DNA of 64,000 nucleotides. Origin: RH-AL1 sp964244495. Lineage in GTDB: Bacteria > Pseudomonadota > Alphaproteobacteria > Rhizobiales > Beijerinckiaceae. The notes beneath the pieces are model-generated. The model made no database searches, was not told where the DNA came from, and worked only from the letters and a program-made list of their open reading frames with translations. Location: positions 186,001-250,000 of the forward strand of contig CAXTIU010000001.1 of NCBI GenBank assembly GCA_964244495.1, written 5' to 3'. The first letter of the stretch is position 1. The number at the start of each line of letters is the position of its first letter. This document shows, one piece after another, positions 45,372 through 56,025 of this stretch. The translations under genes and the position numbers were made by a program.

Positions 45372-48300
45372 ATGGCCAACAAAATGCTCATCGATGCGGC
45401 GCATCCCGAGGAGACCCGGGTCGTCGTCCTGCGCGGCAGCAGGGTTGAAGAGTTCGACTTCGAGTCAGAAAACAAGAAACAGCTTCGCGGCAACATCTAC
45501 CTCGCCAAGGTCACCAGGGTCGAACCCTCGCTGCAGGCGGCGTTCGTCGAGTACGGCGGCAACCGGCACGGCTTCCTCGCCTTCTCGGAGATCCACCCGG
45601 ATTATTACCAGATCCCGATGAGTGATCGGCAGGCGCTGCTCGATGCCGACGCGGCGGAGCCGGAGGAGGAAGAGGAGCGCAAGCCGCGTCGCAGCCGGCG
45701 TCGCCGGGGAGGCGAGCGGCAGGTCGCCGCAGCGCGAAGCTCCGGCGACGAGACGATCAGCGAGGCGGCCGACGACGAGGACGGTCGGACCGAGCGGGGT
45801 GCCCGCGACGCGGCCTTCGCGGCCGACGACGACGCCGTCCGCGACGGCGATCTCCCGATCGAGGGTGCCGGCACGCAGGGGGACGGCGCGCCGCGAGACG
45901 CGGCGCTCGACCCGGTCGCGCCGTACGGCGATCCAACCGCCGCCCTGATCGAGCGCGCCGGACACGCCGAAGGGGCGCACGACGCCGCCAGCGGCCCGGA
46001 TGCTTCGTCCTCCGTCCGCCCCGCGACCGCCGCGGGAGGCGTGATGACCGAGGCCGGCACCCTCGCCGACGTCACGCCGGCGGACGTCGCGCCGGCCGAG
46101 AAGATGATCGCCAAGTTCGTTTCGGAGCATCCTGAGCCCCAGGGCGCGAAGGGCGGCGGCGATCACACCGGCGCGGCGAACGACGATACGGCGAGTGGGG
46201 CAGGCGCCGGGCCGACCAGCGATGCCGACGTCGACATCGGGTCGAGCGAGGTGGCCGCCCCGCCCATGTCGGACGATGGCTTACGCGACGGCCTTTCCGG
46301 CGTGAGCGACGGGGCGCCGATCGACGACAGGCCCAGCGGCCGTGACGGACATTCCCACCGCCACCGCGGGGACGACCATTCCCCGCACGAGAGCCGCTCC
46401 GCTGAGGACGAGGACGACGACGAGGAGGAGCACGTCGAGCAACTCGGCGGCGACGCGATGGAGGAGATTCCCGTCCGCTCATATCGCCCGCGACGCCAGT
46501 ACAAGATCCAGGAGGTCATCAAGCGCCGGCAGGTCCTGCTCGTGCAGGTGGTCAAGGAGGAGCGCGGCAACAAGGGCGCGGCGCTGACCACCTATCTTTC
46601 CCTCGCGGGACGCTATTCCGTGCTGATGCCCAACACGGCGAAGGGTGGCGGCATCTCGCGCAAGATCACCGACGCCGGCGACCGCCAGCGCTTGAAGTCG
46701 ATCGCCCAGGATCTCGAGGTGCCCGATGGCATGGGCGTGATCCTGCGCACCGCCGGCGCCTCGCGGACCAAGCCCGAGGTCAAGCGGGACTTCGAATATC
46801 TGATGCGGATGTGGGAAACGGTCCGCGAAACGACCCTGAAGTCTCAGGCGCCGACCCTCGTCTACGAGGAAGGCTCGCTGATCAAGCGCGCCATCCGCGA
46901 CCTTTACAACAAGGAGATCGAGGAGATCGTCGTTTCCGGCGAGGACGCCTATCGCGAAGCCAAGGATTTCATGCGGCTGCTGATGCCGACGCACGCGAAG
47001 AACGTGCAGCCGTGGCGCGACACCCAGCCGATCTTCACCAAGGCCGGCGCCGAGGCCCAGCTCGACGCGATGTTCTCCAGCCACGTCACGCTGAAGTCGG
47101 GCGGCACCCTCGTCATCAACCAGACGGAAGCCCTCGTCGCCATCGACGTGAACTCCGGCCGCTCGACCCGCGAGCACAATATCGAGGACACCGCGCTCCG
47201 TACCAACCTGGAGGCGGCCGACGAGGTGGCGCGTCAGCTGCGGCTTCGCGATCTGGCCGGCCTCATCGTGATCGACTTCATCGACATGGACGAGGGCCGC
47301 AACAACCGCGCCGTCGAGCGTCGCATCAAGGATGCGCTGAAGGACGACCGCGCCCGTATCCAGATCGGTCGCATCTCGCACTTCGGCCTCATGGAGATGT
47401 CGCGTCAGCGCATCCGCACCGGCGTGCTGGAAGGCTCGACGGTGGTCTGCGAGCATTGCGCCGGGACCGGCATGATGCGCTCGACATCGTCGATCGCGCT
47501 GCATGTGCTGCGCCTGCTGGAGGACGCGCTGATCGCCGACGCCACGCGCGACGTGACGGTCCAGACGCGCGGCGCCGTCGGGCTCTACGTCCTCAACCAT
47601 AAGCGCTTCCACCTGAGCGAACTGGAGGCGCGCTTCGGCGTCGCTGTGACCTTCGAGACCGACGAGCACCTCACGGGGATGGCGTATTGCACGATCGAGC
47701 GCGGCGAGCCGGCGAGCGGCGTCGTGCGGCCGATGCGCGAGGTGCCCGTCTACGAGCCGGAAGCCGACGACGTCCTCGACGAGGGCACCGACGAGCCGGA
47801 GGACGCGCGGGTCGCCGAGGTCGCACCGGATGGTGAGCAGCCCGCCGACGAGGGCGAGGGTCGGCGCAAGCGGCGGCGGCGAAGAGGGCGCGGCCGGGAT
47901 CGCGAGAGTTCCGGCATCAGCGAGGATGCGCCACAGCCGGCCGACGACGCCCTCGCCTTCGCGGCCGACATGGACGACGGCCGGGTCGAGGCCGGTCCGG
48001 ACGGCGACGGCACGGCGGGGGTTGCCGCATCGGTGGAGCCGGTGGAGGGCGAGGCGGCTGACGCCGAGGCCCTCGACCCCGAGAATGGGCGCGGCGAGCC
48101 GCGCCGCCGTCGCTCGCGCAGGGGTGGACGCCGCGCGCGGGAAGGGCGCGAGCGCCACGTCGAGGGATCCGAGGGATCGGCCGACGGTCAGCCGCGCTTC
48201 GGCGACGAGGATGGCGCGCCCTCCGAGGTGCCGCTGGCGGCGCTCGGCGAGGTCGCGACCTTCGGCGGGAGCGAGCCGTCGGCGGCGACGCCGATGCACG

Positions 48301-48647
48301 ATCCCGTCCCGCCAGCCGGTCCCGGCTCGTCCGCGATCCACGAACATGCCACCGACATGGTCGTTCAACCGGTCGCGATGCCGGTCGAGACCGAGCCCAT
48401 GCGCGAGCCCGTCGCCGCCTCGGTCGACGCGATGGCGGCCGGCGCGCCCGAGGCGCCGGACCAGGGGCAGGTGCCCGCCCGACCGCCTGCGGTCCCCGCG
48501 CCCCACGCCGCCGAGGGCACCGAACAGGATGCGGCGACCGCGGAGCGCGCGCCGCGCAAGCCGGAGCCGGTCTCTTCCGAACTCGATCCGGCGCGGCCGA
48601 AGCGCTCGGGCTGGTGGTCACGCGCCAAGGCGACGCTCGGCGGCTAG
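45372..48647 (+). CDS. rne: Ribonuclease E
   Basis: Single-strand endoribonuclease and degradosome scaffold (1091 aa). S1 domain from residue 35 is split by an acidic, low-complexity insertion of about 270 residues (95-365), a known feature of alphaproteobacterial RNase E. Then come the DNase I-like catalytic part (DFIDMDEGRNNRAVERR, with the Mg-binding Asp residues) and the Zn-link CEHCAGTGM. The C-terminal half is a disordered Arg/Glu-rich scaffold with KRRRRRGRGRDR and RRRRSRRGGRRAREG for RNA binding. Start MANKMLIDAAHPEETR is canonical. Confidence 0.97.
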   Translation: MANKMLIDAAHPEETRVVVLRGSRVEEFDFESENKKQLRGNIYLAKVTRVEPSLQAAFVEYGGNRHGFLAFSEIHPDYYQIPMSDRQALLDADAAEPEEEEERKPRRSRRRRGGERQVAAARSSGDETISEAADDEDGRTERGARDAAFAADDDAVRDGDLPIEGAGTQGDGAPRDAALDPVAPYGDPTAALIERAGHAEGAHDAASGPDASSSVRPATAAGGVMTEAGTLADVTPADVAPAEKMIAKFVSEHPEPQGAKGGGDHTGAANDDTASGAGAGPTSDADVDIGSSEVAAPPMSDDGLRDGLSGVSDGAPIDDRPSGRDGHSHRHRGDDHSPHESRSAEDEDDDEEEHVEQLGGDAMEEIPVRSYRPRRQYKIQEVIKRRQVLLVQVVKEERGNKGAALTTYLSLAGRYSVLMPNTAKGGGISRKITDAGDRQRLKSIAQDLEVPDGMGVILRTAGASRTKPEVKRDFEYLMRMWETVRETTLKSQAPTLVYEEGSLIKRAIRDLYNKEIEEIVVSGEDAYREAKDFMRLLMPTHAKNVQPWRDTQPIFTKAGAEAQLDAMFSSHVTLKSGGTLVINQTEALVAIDVNSGRSTREHNIEDTALRTNLEAADEVARQLRLRDLAGLIVIDFIDMDEGRNNRAVERRIKDALKDDRARIQIGRISHFGLMEMSRQRIRTGVLEGSTVVCEHCAGTGMMRSTSSIALHVLRLLEDALIADATRDVTVQTRGAVGLYVLNHKRFHLSELEARFGVAVTFETDEHLTGMAYCTIERGEPASGVVRPMREVPVYEPEADDVLDEGTDEPEDARVAEVAPDGEQPADEGEGRRKRRRRRGRGRDRESSGISEDAPQPADDALAFAADMDDGRVEAGPDGDGTAGVAASVEPVEGEAADAEALDPENGRGEPRRRRSRRGGRRAREGRERHVEGSEGSADGQPRFGDEDGAPSEVPLAALGEVATFGGSEPSAATPMHDPVPPAGPGSSAIHEHATDMVVQPVAMPVETEPMREPVAASVDAMAAGAPEAPDQGQVPARPPAVPAPHAAEGTEQDAATAERAPRKPEPVSSELDPARPKRSGWWSRAKATLGG

Positions 48648-48655
48648 CCGGAGGT

Positions 48656-48684
48656 CGGCCTTCCTCGCTCGGCGAGGGAGGCCG
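48656..48684. terminator. Strong bidirectional terminator hairpin
   Basis: CGGCCTTCCTCGC (48656-48668) pairs with GCGAGGGAGGCCG (48672-48684) over 13 bp (one G-U) around a TCG loop. It lies exactly between the ends of convergent rne and the amino-acid permease. There is no T-run, as often in high-GC genomes. Confidence 0.65.
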
Positions 48685-48690
48685 TGTCCC

Positions 48691-50175
48691 TCAGCGGATG
48701 CGACTGCGGTGGCGTCCGTAGAAGAGGTAGATCGCCATGCCGATCACCAGCCACACGGCGAGCCGGATCCAGGTATCGCCCGGCAGCCCGGCCATGACGA
48801 AGATCGAGCCGAGCGCGCCGAGCGGCGCGACGAGGTAGATGGCCGGCGCGCGGAACGGCCGTTCGCGCGCCGGTTCCCGCAACCTGAGCACCAGGACGCC
48901 GACGCATACGACGACGAAGGCGAATAGGGTGCCAATGGAGACCAGTTCGCCGACCAGGCCAATCGGCAGGAGCCCGGCGAGGATCGCCACGGCCGCCCCG
49001 GTGATCGCGGTGACGACGTAGGGCGTTCCGAAGCGGGGATGGATGGTCGCCACCGCCCTCGGCAAAAGTCCGTCATGGGCCATCGCGTACAGCACCCGGC
49101 TCTGTCCCAGCAGCAGCACGAGGATCACGGAGGAAAGGCCGAGGATCGCGCCGATCTTGATGACCGGCCCGAGCCAGCTCAGGCCGATCGCGTCCGAGCC
49201 GGCGGCGATCGGCGCCGGCACGTCGAGGTGGTCGAAAGGAACGATGCCGGTGATGACGTAGCTCACCAGGATGTAGAGCACGGTGCAGATCGCGAGCGAC
49301 AGCAGGATGCCGGCCGGCATGTCGCGCTGGGGATGCTCCGCCTCCTGCGCGGCGGTCGACACGGCGTCGAAGCCGACGTAGGCGAAGAAGACCACGGCGG
49401 CGCCGCGCAGGATGCCGCTCCAGCCGTACTGCCCGTAATGGCCGTCGTTGGGCGGGATGAAGTGGCCAGCCGGGTTCTTGCCGGGAACGATCCAGTTGCT
49501 CTGCTTCACGTACCAGAAGCCGACGCCGACGAAGAGCAGCACGATGGCGACTTTCAAGACGACGATCGCGTTGTTGATGCGCGCCGACTCCCTGATGCCG
49601 ACCACGAGCAGGGCGGAGACGGCCGCGATGATCAGCATCGCCGGCGCGTTGACGATCGCGCCGGTGCGCGACCACGCGCTCGTATGCGGATCGAAGGCGA
49701 AGGGTGCCTTGGCGATGGCGGCCGGGAGCGGCAGGCCGATGTCGTTCAACAGGCTCGCCACGTAGCCGGACCAGCCGATCGCCACCGTTGTCGCGCCGAC
49801 CGCGTATTCCAGGATGAGGTCCCACCCGATCAACCAGGCGACGATCTCGCCCATGGTGGCGAAGGCGTAGGTGTAGGCGCTTCCCGCGACCGGGCAGCAG
49901 GCGGCCATCTCGGAGTAGCAGAGCCCGGCGAAGACGCAGATCACGCCGGCCAGCACGAACGACAGGATAATCGCCGGCCCGGCGTACTCGGCGGCGGCCT
50001 GCCCCGTCAGCACGAAGATACCGGCGCCGATGCAGGCCCCGACGCCGAGGCCGGTGATGCTCGACAGCGTGAGCGACCGCTTGAGTGCGCCCGATGCGCC
50101 ACCGGCCGCGCCGTCCGAGCCAGACGCTTCGCGCTGAAGGAGGTCGATCGATTTGCGCGCCCAGATGTTCGACAT
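48691..50175 (-). CDS. APC-family amino acid permease (cationic amino acid type)
   Basis: 494-aa transporter with about 12-14 membrane helices. The APC consensus GLGVGACIGAGIFVLTG begins helix 1, and the first cytosolic block (CYSEMAACCPVAGSAYTYA) matches the cationic amino-acid transporter subgroup (YfnA/CAT). Homology starts at residue 30 with LKRSLTLSSITGLG, so the start at 50175 with its polar N-terminal tail is reasonable. The upstream intergenic region carries a promoter-like repeat copy. Confidence 0.92.
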   Translation of the reverse strand: MSNIWARKSIDLLQREASGSDGAAGGASGALKRSLTLSSITGLGVGACIGAGIFVLTGQAAAEYAGPAIILSFVLAGVICVFAGLCYSEMAACCPVAGSAYTYAFATMGEIVAWLIGWDLILEYAVGATTVAIGWSGYVASLLNDIGLPLPAAIAKAPFAFDPHTSAWSRTGAIVNAPAMLIIAAVSALLVVGIRESARINNAIVVLKVAIVLLFVGVGFWYVKQSNWIVPGKNPAGHFIPPNDGHYGQYGWSGILRGAAVVFFAYVGFDAVSTAAQEAEHPQRDMPAGILLSLAICTVLYILVSYVITGIVPFDHLDVPAPIAAGSDAIGLSWLGPVIKIGAILGLSSVILVLLLGQSRVLYAMAHDGLLPRAVATIHPRFGTPYVVTAITGAAVAILAGLLPIGLVGELVSIGTLFAFVVVCVGVLVLRLREPARERPFRAPAIYLVAPLGALGSIFVMAGLPGDTWIRLAVWLVIGMAIYLFYGRHRSRIR

Positions 50176-50907
50176 GACGAACCTTTCGGCCTTGCCCGTG
50201 CGGCGGCGCCACGGCCGGCCCGGCGACGTTCTCCCACGAACGCGCCTGCTCCGCGACCTCGGTCGAGGCTCGCATCAAGGAGCATGCCAGGGACCGAGCG
50301 CCGCTTCGGTCGCCGTCCGGCTTGCCGAACCGCGGCCCGGGGCGATCGGGCGACGGCCCATCTGGGTACGTCCCCACTTGGCATCGCGGCACGACGGCCC
50401 CGTTATCCCGCTGGCCGGAGCATCCAGCCCGCGCACGCACGTTCCGAATGCTGGAAGGCCGTCGTCCCGCCGCATCGGCCTGCCCGCGAAATTGTCCCGG
50501 CACACACATTCTCGCGTCATCTGCGTCATGCGTCAGGAGTCGTCACGACGAAGCTGGCCGGAACCGATCGAGGCGTGAGGTAGCGATACCTTAAGCCTGG
50601 TTGGTCGCGGTCGCAAGTCCGGTGCGGAGACGGCCGTCCACCGACGCGACCGCGTCGTGCCCGCGATGCGGTCGCTTGCTGTCGGATCCTCCCGGTCCAG
50701 GGCGCCTCCCGGGGACCGCCTCGCGACGAGGAACGCTGGGCGACCAGCGTGAGACGGTGGTCCATACGATCGCCCCGCCTCGTGACCTCCCGACTTGATC
50801 TCAACAAGATTACGCGCAACAGCATCGTGGCGTACGGTTGTCTCCCCGTCGGGCGGCGCGCCGCCGCGCGATCCTCGCCCTCCGGGCTCGACGAAGGACC
50901 CGATCCC
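50176..50907. other. Intergenic stretch of 730 bp
   Basis: No gene of convincing length is seen. It contains repeat copy B (50497-50543), whose promoter-like elements point at the permease, and the leader of the DsbA-like gene. A 16-codon frame starting inside the repeat (MRQESSRRSWPEPIEA) has no ribosome site and is not called. Confidence 0.5.
50497..50543. repeat. Intergenic repeat copy B, promoter-like on the minus strand
   Basis: 47-bp near-copy of 585-632 with one single-base indel and a few substitutions; positions 50522-50543 are identical to 611-632. On the minus strand it shows CTGACG (50531-50536), a 17-bp spacer and GAGAAT (50508-50513), placed about 330 bp upstream of the permease start. 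Confidence 0.6.
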
Positions 50908-51702
50908 ATGAAGACATTGCGTGACGGCCTGATCGCGCTCGGCGGCCTCGCCTGGTGTGGCGCGGCGGTCCTCGCCTTCGGCGTCCCGGCCGCCCCGGCG
51001 CGAGCGGCGCAGTTCTCCGCCGAGCAGACGACCGAGATCGGCAAGATCGTCAGGGACTACCTGTTGCAGAATCCCGAGGTGCTGCGGGACGCCATCGCCG
51101 AGCTCGACGAGCGTGAGAAGACCGCCGAGGCCGACGCCCGCCACAAGGCGCTGGCCGATCTCGCCGGCCCGCTCGTCAACGCGCCGGACGGCTTCGTCAT
51201 CGGCAATCCCAACGGCAAGGTCACGCTGGTCGAGTTCTTCGATTACAATTGCGGTTACTGCAAGAGGGCGCTGGCCGACCTCGACCACCTCATGAAGGAG
51301 AACAAGGACCTGAAGGTCGTTCTGCGCGACCTGCCGATCCTGTCGCCCTCCTCCGTCGACGCGGCGCTGGTCGCCGGGGCCGCCCACGACCAGTTCACCG
51401 GCGACAAGTTCTGGGACTACCACCGCAAGCTGCTGGGCATGCACGGGCTCGTCGGGCGGGAGCAGGCGCTCGCCGTCGCCAAGGACATGGGCGCCGACAT
51501 GGACCGGCTTGCCAGGGATGCCGCCAAGCCGCAGGTCCGCACGGCGATCCAGGGGTCCGACGCCTTCGCCAAGACGCTCAACCTCAACGGCACGCCATCC
51601 TACGTCCTCGGCGACGACGTGCTGATCGGCGCGGTCGGCTTCGACGACATCAACCAGAAGCTGGGCAACGTCCGCAAGTGCGGCAAGGCGATGTGCTCGT
51701 AG
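50908..51702 (+). CDS. DsbA-family thioredoxin-like periplasmic protein
   Basis: 264-aa exported oxidoreductase. Signal peptide ends near APARAAQ; an N-terminal helix-rich stretch (residues 30-80, QNPEVLRDAIAELDEREK) is a scaffold or dimerisation segment seen in ScsC/COG1651 proteins; the thioredoxin fold has active site CGYC in FFDYNCGYCKRAL and cis-Pro in NGTPSYVLG. Ends with Cys-containing RKCGKAMCS, an unusual extra Cys pair. The ATG at 50908 has GAAGGA upstream. Confidence 0.9.
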   Translation: MKTLRDGLIALGGLAWCGAAVLAFGVPAAPARAAQFSAEQTTEIGKIVRDYLLQNPEVLRDAIAELDEREKTAEADARHKALADLAGPLVNAPDGFVIGNPNGKVTLVEFFDYNCGYCKRALADLDHLMKENKDLKVVLRDLPILSPSSVDAALVAGAAHDQFTGDKFWDYHRKLLGMHGLVGREQALAVAKDMGADMDRLARDAAKPQVRTAIQGSDAFAKTLNLNGTPSYVLGDDVLIGAVGFDDINQKLGNVRKCGKAMCS

Positions 51703-51745
51703 GCCGGCCCATGCCAACGACCGACGCGACCCGCGCCGTCCACCG

Positions 51746-52219
51746 ATGAAGCCGCGCACGATCCACGTCCTCAACGGCCCCAACCTCAACCTGCTCGGCC
51801 TTCGCGAGCCGGCCGTCTACGGCCGCCAAACGCTGGGCGAGATCGAGGCTAGACTCGTCGCGACCGCCGGTGCACACGACGTCGCCGTGCGCTGCCGGCA
51901 GAGCAACGGGGAAGGCGACCTCGTCACCTGGGTGCAGGAGGCCGGCCGGGCGGGCGAGCCCGTCATCCTCAACGCCGGCGCCTACACGCACACGTCGATC
52001 GCCCTGCGCGACGCGGTCGCGGGCACGGGAGCGAGGGTCATCGAGGTCCATCTGTCCAACGTCCACGCCCGCGAGGGCTTCCGGCATCGCTCGTTCATCG
52101 CGCCCGTCGCCGCCGGCGTGATCGCGGGCTTCGGGCCGCTGTCCTACGACCTCGCCCTGCGGGCATTGCTCGAACCGTGGGCGACCGATGCGGCGCCATC
52201 TCCTGTTGAGGCACAATGA
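51746..52219 (+). CDS. aroQ: Type II 3-dehydroquinate dehydratase
   Basis: 157-aa enzyme of the shikimate pathway. NGPNLNLLGLREP starts the active site; the catalytic Tyr is in EPAVYG, followed by NAGAYTHTSIALRDA and the EVHLSNVHAREGFRHRS loop with the catalytic His. Full length for the type II class. Its stop overlaps the accB start (ATGA), a linkage common in alphaproteobacteria. Confidence 0.96.
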   Translation: MKPRTIHVLNGPNLNLLGLREPAVYGRQTLGEIEARLVATAGAHDVAVRCRQSNGEGDLVTWVQEAGRAGEPVILNAGAYTHTSIALRDAVAGTGARVIEVHLSNVHAREGFRHRSFIAPVAAGVIAGFGPLSYDLALRALLEPWATDAAPSPVEAQ

Positions 52220-52680
52220 CGTCGTCGAAGAAGACCGCCAGCGACATCAATCAGACCGAGCTCGTCGAGAACCTGGCGGACATCGCCAAGAGGCTCGACC
52301 TCAGCGAGATCGAGTATCAGCTGGGCGATCTCAAGATCCGCGTGGCGCGCCAGATGGCGACCCAGATGGTGTCCGTCGCGATGCCGGAGGCGGCGAGGGC
52401 CGTCGCCGCCGCGCCCGCCGCCGCCGCCGCGCCGATCCTCGATCACCCCGGCACGGTGAAGTCGCCGATGGTCGGGACGGCGTACCTGCGGCCGTCGCCC
52501 GAGTCGGCGGCGTTCGTCGACATCGGGTCGTCGGTGAAGGCGGGCGACAAGATCCTCTTGATCGAGGCGATGAAGACGTTCAACGAGATCATCGCACCCA
52601 ACGGCGGCACCGTGAGGGAGATCCTCGTCGCCGACGGACAGCCGGTGGAGTACGGCCAATCGCTCTTCGTCATCGAATGA
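52216..52680 (+). CDS. accB: Biotin carboxyl carrier protein of acetyl-CoA carboxylase
   Basis: 154-aa BCCP. An N-terminal domain, an Ala/Pro-rich linker (residues about 50-75) and a biotinyl domain with EAMKTFNEI where Lys carries biotin; TFN is a variation of the usual LMN after the Lys. It carries CO2 from AccC to AccA/AccD for malonyl-CoA synthesis. Translationally coupled to aroQ and followed by accC after 37 bp. Confidence 0.96.
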   Translation: MTSSKKTASDINQTELVENLADIAKRLDLSEIEYQLGDLKIRVARQMATQMVSVAMPEAARAVAAAPAAAAAPILDHPGTVKSPMVGTAYLRPSPESAAFVDIGSSVKAGDKILLIEAMKTFNEIIAPNGGTVREILVADGQPVEYGQSLFVIE

Positions 52681-52717
52681 GGGTCGTTCGGGCGGTCGGC
52701 GCGACGAAGGTGGCGTG

Positions 52718-54070
<1,353 letters not shown>

Positions 54071-54206
54071 TCGCGGCCGCCCGGCCCCTTGGCCCCGCTC
54101 GTCCCCGGCCGGATTCACCGTGCCCGCAACCTGCCGGCGCGCCGACTTGCTTCGCCGCGTCGGCGTGGACACATAGAGCCCGTAGCCGCATCAGGAGATC
54201 GCGCCC

Positions 54207-54785
54207 TTGAAAGCCCTCATCGTGGTCGACATGCTGAACGACTTCGTCACCGGCGCGCTCGCCAACGAGGTTCGGGCCAAGCGGATCGTGCCCTCCATCC
54301 GGCGCTTGATCGACCATGCGCGGGCCGACGACGACTGGCTCGTCGTCTACGCCAACGACGCCCATCGGGCGGACGATCGCGAGATGGCGATCTGGGGCCG
54401 GCACGCGCTCGCGGGAACGCCCGGCGCCTCCGTCATCGACGCCCTCGCGCCGGTCGGCGCCGACCGCGAGTTCGTCTGCCCCAAGCGCTTCTACGGCGCC
54501 TTCGACGGGACGGACCTCGAGGACACCTTCATCGACTACGATGTCGACGACGTCATCCTGGCGGGACAGCACACGCACGGCGGCATCCGCCACACCGCCT
54601 ACGGCGCCTTCCTCGCCGGCTACGAGATCCACGTGCCCACCGACGCGGTCTGCGCCTTCGAGAACGTGGACGAGGCTTCCGCGCTCGGCGACCTCAAGGA
54701 CATGTACGGGGTCAACCTGACGACCTCGACCGCCCTGATCGGCCGCCCGGTCCTGCGGACGGCGAGCTTCAACCCGGGCTTGTAG
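54207..54785 (+). CDS. Isochorismatase-family protein lacking the catalytic Cys
   Basis: 192-aa cysteine-hydrolase fold protein (nicotinamidase/isochorismatase family). The Asp (VVDMLNDFV, Asp8) and Lys (FVCPKRFYG, Lys93) of the usual Asp-Lys-Cys triad are present, but the Cys position is Gly126 in HTHGGIRHTAYGAF, where active members have a Cys before V/I-x-x-T-A. It is thus either inactive, uses another residue (such as Cys91), or has a different role. It follows accC by 136 bp. Confidence 0.85.
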   Translation: MKALIVVDMLNDFVTGALANEVRAKRIVPSIRRLIDHARADDDWLVVYANDAHRADDREMAIWGRHALAGTPGASVIDALAPVGADREFVCPKRFYGAFDGTDLEDTFIDYDVDDVILAGQHTHGGIRHTAYGAFLAGYEIHVPTDAVCAFENVDEASALGDLKDMYGVNLTTSTALIGRPVLRTASFNPGL

Positions 54786-54852
54786 CGCCTTCGAACGGCG
54801 GCCATATCCCCCGCCGGTCCGCCTCCACGGAAGCGGATGCGGAGCACCACCA

Positions 54853-55326
54853 ATGACGGATTTCGGACGCGCCTACGACACCCGTGGGATCTTCCCCTCC
54901 GGCGGACCGAACCTGCCGGCGGCGGCCTTCGCCGGCGTGCGGACCCGCCGGGTCGTCGCCTTCTCCCTCGACTTCGTGCTGGTCTCGATCCTGGCGATGG
55001 CGCTGTGGATCGGGCTCGTCGTCCTTTCGCTGGGCCTGCTGCTGTTCTTCCTGCCGCCGCTCTGGCCGTTCATCGCCTTCTTCTACAACGGCCTGAGCGT
55101 GTCCGGCCCGCGCATGGCGACGCCCGGCATGCGGCTGCTCGACATCGAGATGCGCTGCCCGGACGGCGGCCGCGTCACCTTCGTGGCCGCCGCCGTCCAT
55201 GGCGTCATGCTCTACCTGAGCTGGCTCTTCCCGCCGATCTTCCTGGTGTCGCTCTTCACCGGCGACAAGCGGTGCCTGCACGATATCCTCGCCGGCATCG
55301 TCGTGGTGCGCCGGCCCTACGATTGA
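54853..55326 (+). CDS. RDD-family membrane protein
   Basis: 157-aa protein with the RDD domain: RTRRVVAFSLDFVLVSILAM (Arg and Asp), then a second helix and SGPRMATPGMRLLDIEMR, where RDD proteins have the conserved GxxxxGMRLL block. Three membrane helices, the last at VHGVMLYLSWLFPPIFLVS. Function of the family is unknown; some members are transporters. It starts 67 bp after the isochorismatase-like gene. Confidence 0.85.
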   Translation: MTDFGRAYDTRGIFPSGGPNLPAAAFAGVRTRRVVAFSLDFVLVSILAMALWIGLVVLSLGLLLFFLPPLWPFIAFFYNGLSVSGPRMATPGMRLLDIEMRCPDGGRVTFVAAAVHGVMLYLSWLFPPIFLVSLFTGDKRCLHDILAGIVVVRRPYD

Positions 55327-55384
55327 GCCCACGCGGCTCCATGATCGACGGCGGGGTGGCGGCAAGGACGGCGTGAGTCGGCGA

Positions 55385-55412
55385 TTGCATCTCCCGGAGA
55401 GTCGACTATAAG
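55385..55412 (+). promoter_or_regulatory. Sigma-70-type promoter of the rpsF operon
   Basis: TTGCAT (55385-55390), 16 bp, TATAAG (55407-55412), about 200 bp upstream of rpsF and correctly oriented. It is the best promoter match in this gap. Confidence 0.5.
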
Positions 55413-55446
55413 ACGCGCATCGTTCCGGCCGGGGGCTGAACGGACG

Positions 55447-55463
55447 GCCCGGCACCGCCGGGC
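55447..55463 (+). promoter_or_regulatory. GC hairpin in the rpsF leader
   Basis: GCCCGGC-ACC-GCCGGGC forms a perfect seven-base stem about 35 nt after the predicted transcription start. Leaders of rpsF operons often bind the S6-S18 complex at a CCG-containing stem-loop; the match is suggestive only, and a processing or attenuation role is equally possible. Confidence 0.3.
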
Positions 55464-55596
55464 AGGCGAACCTCCTTCATGTCTTGAAGATCGAGCGAGC
55501 CGGCGTCCCGTGTTCCCGCCTTCGTGGACCATCGTCGGGCCTTTCCGGGGCTCGAAGGGCTTCGCGCCGGGACATCGCATGAGAAAGGTTGAGGGC

Positions 55597-56025
55597 ATGG
55601 CGCTCTACGAGCATGTCTACATGGCGCGTCAGGACGTGACCGCCCAGCAAGTCGAAACGATGACGGACGGCTTCAAGACGACCGTCGAGGGTCTGGGCGG
55701 CTCCTTCGCCAAGGTGGAATACTGGGGCGTGAAGTCCCTCGCCTACCGCATCAAGAAGAACCGCAAGGCGCATTTCTCCCTGATCAACATCGATGGGCCG
55801 CCGGCGGCGATCACCGAGATGGAACGGCAGATGAGCCTCAACGAGGACATCCTGCGCTTCATCACGATCCGCGCCGACGAGCACGAGGAAGGCCCGTCCG
55901 CGATGATGCGCAAGCGCGACGACGACGACCGGGGTGACCGCCGCGGGCCGCGCGGCGACAGGCCGCCGCGTCGCCCCCGTGACGACGCGCCGACCGGTGC
56001 CTCGCATGACGAGGGGACGAACTGA
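55597..56025 (+). CDS. rpsF: 30S ribosomal protein S6
   Basis: 142-aa ribosomal protein that pairs with S18 in the 30S platform. MALYEHVYMARQDVTAQQVE is the family N terminus; WGVKSLAYRIKKNRKAHF is the core. The C-terminal tail, rich in Asp/Arg/Pro (RDDDDRGDRRGPRGD), is longer than in E. coli and typical of Rhizobiales. The ATG at 55597 is set by the family start; the open frame extends upstream. Its stop overlaps rpsR (TGATG). Confidence 0.97.
   Translation: MALYEHVYMARQDVTAQQVETMTDGFKTTVEGLGGSFAKVEYWGVKSLAYRIKKNRKAHFSLINIDGPPAAITEMERQMSLNEDILRFITIRADEHEEGPSAMMRKRDDDDRGDRRGPRGDRPPRRPRDDAPTGASHDEGTN

Noticed and set aside
50528..50578. Short frame MRQESSRRSWPEPIEA in repeat copy B as a leader peptide
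   Set aside because: No ribosome site; copy A has the same MRQES start but a different continuation, so the conservation is at DNA level.
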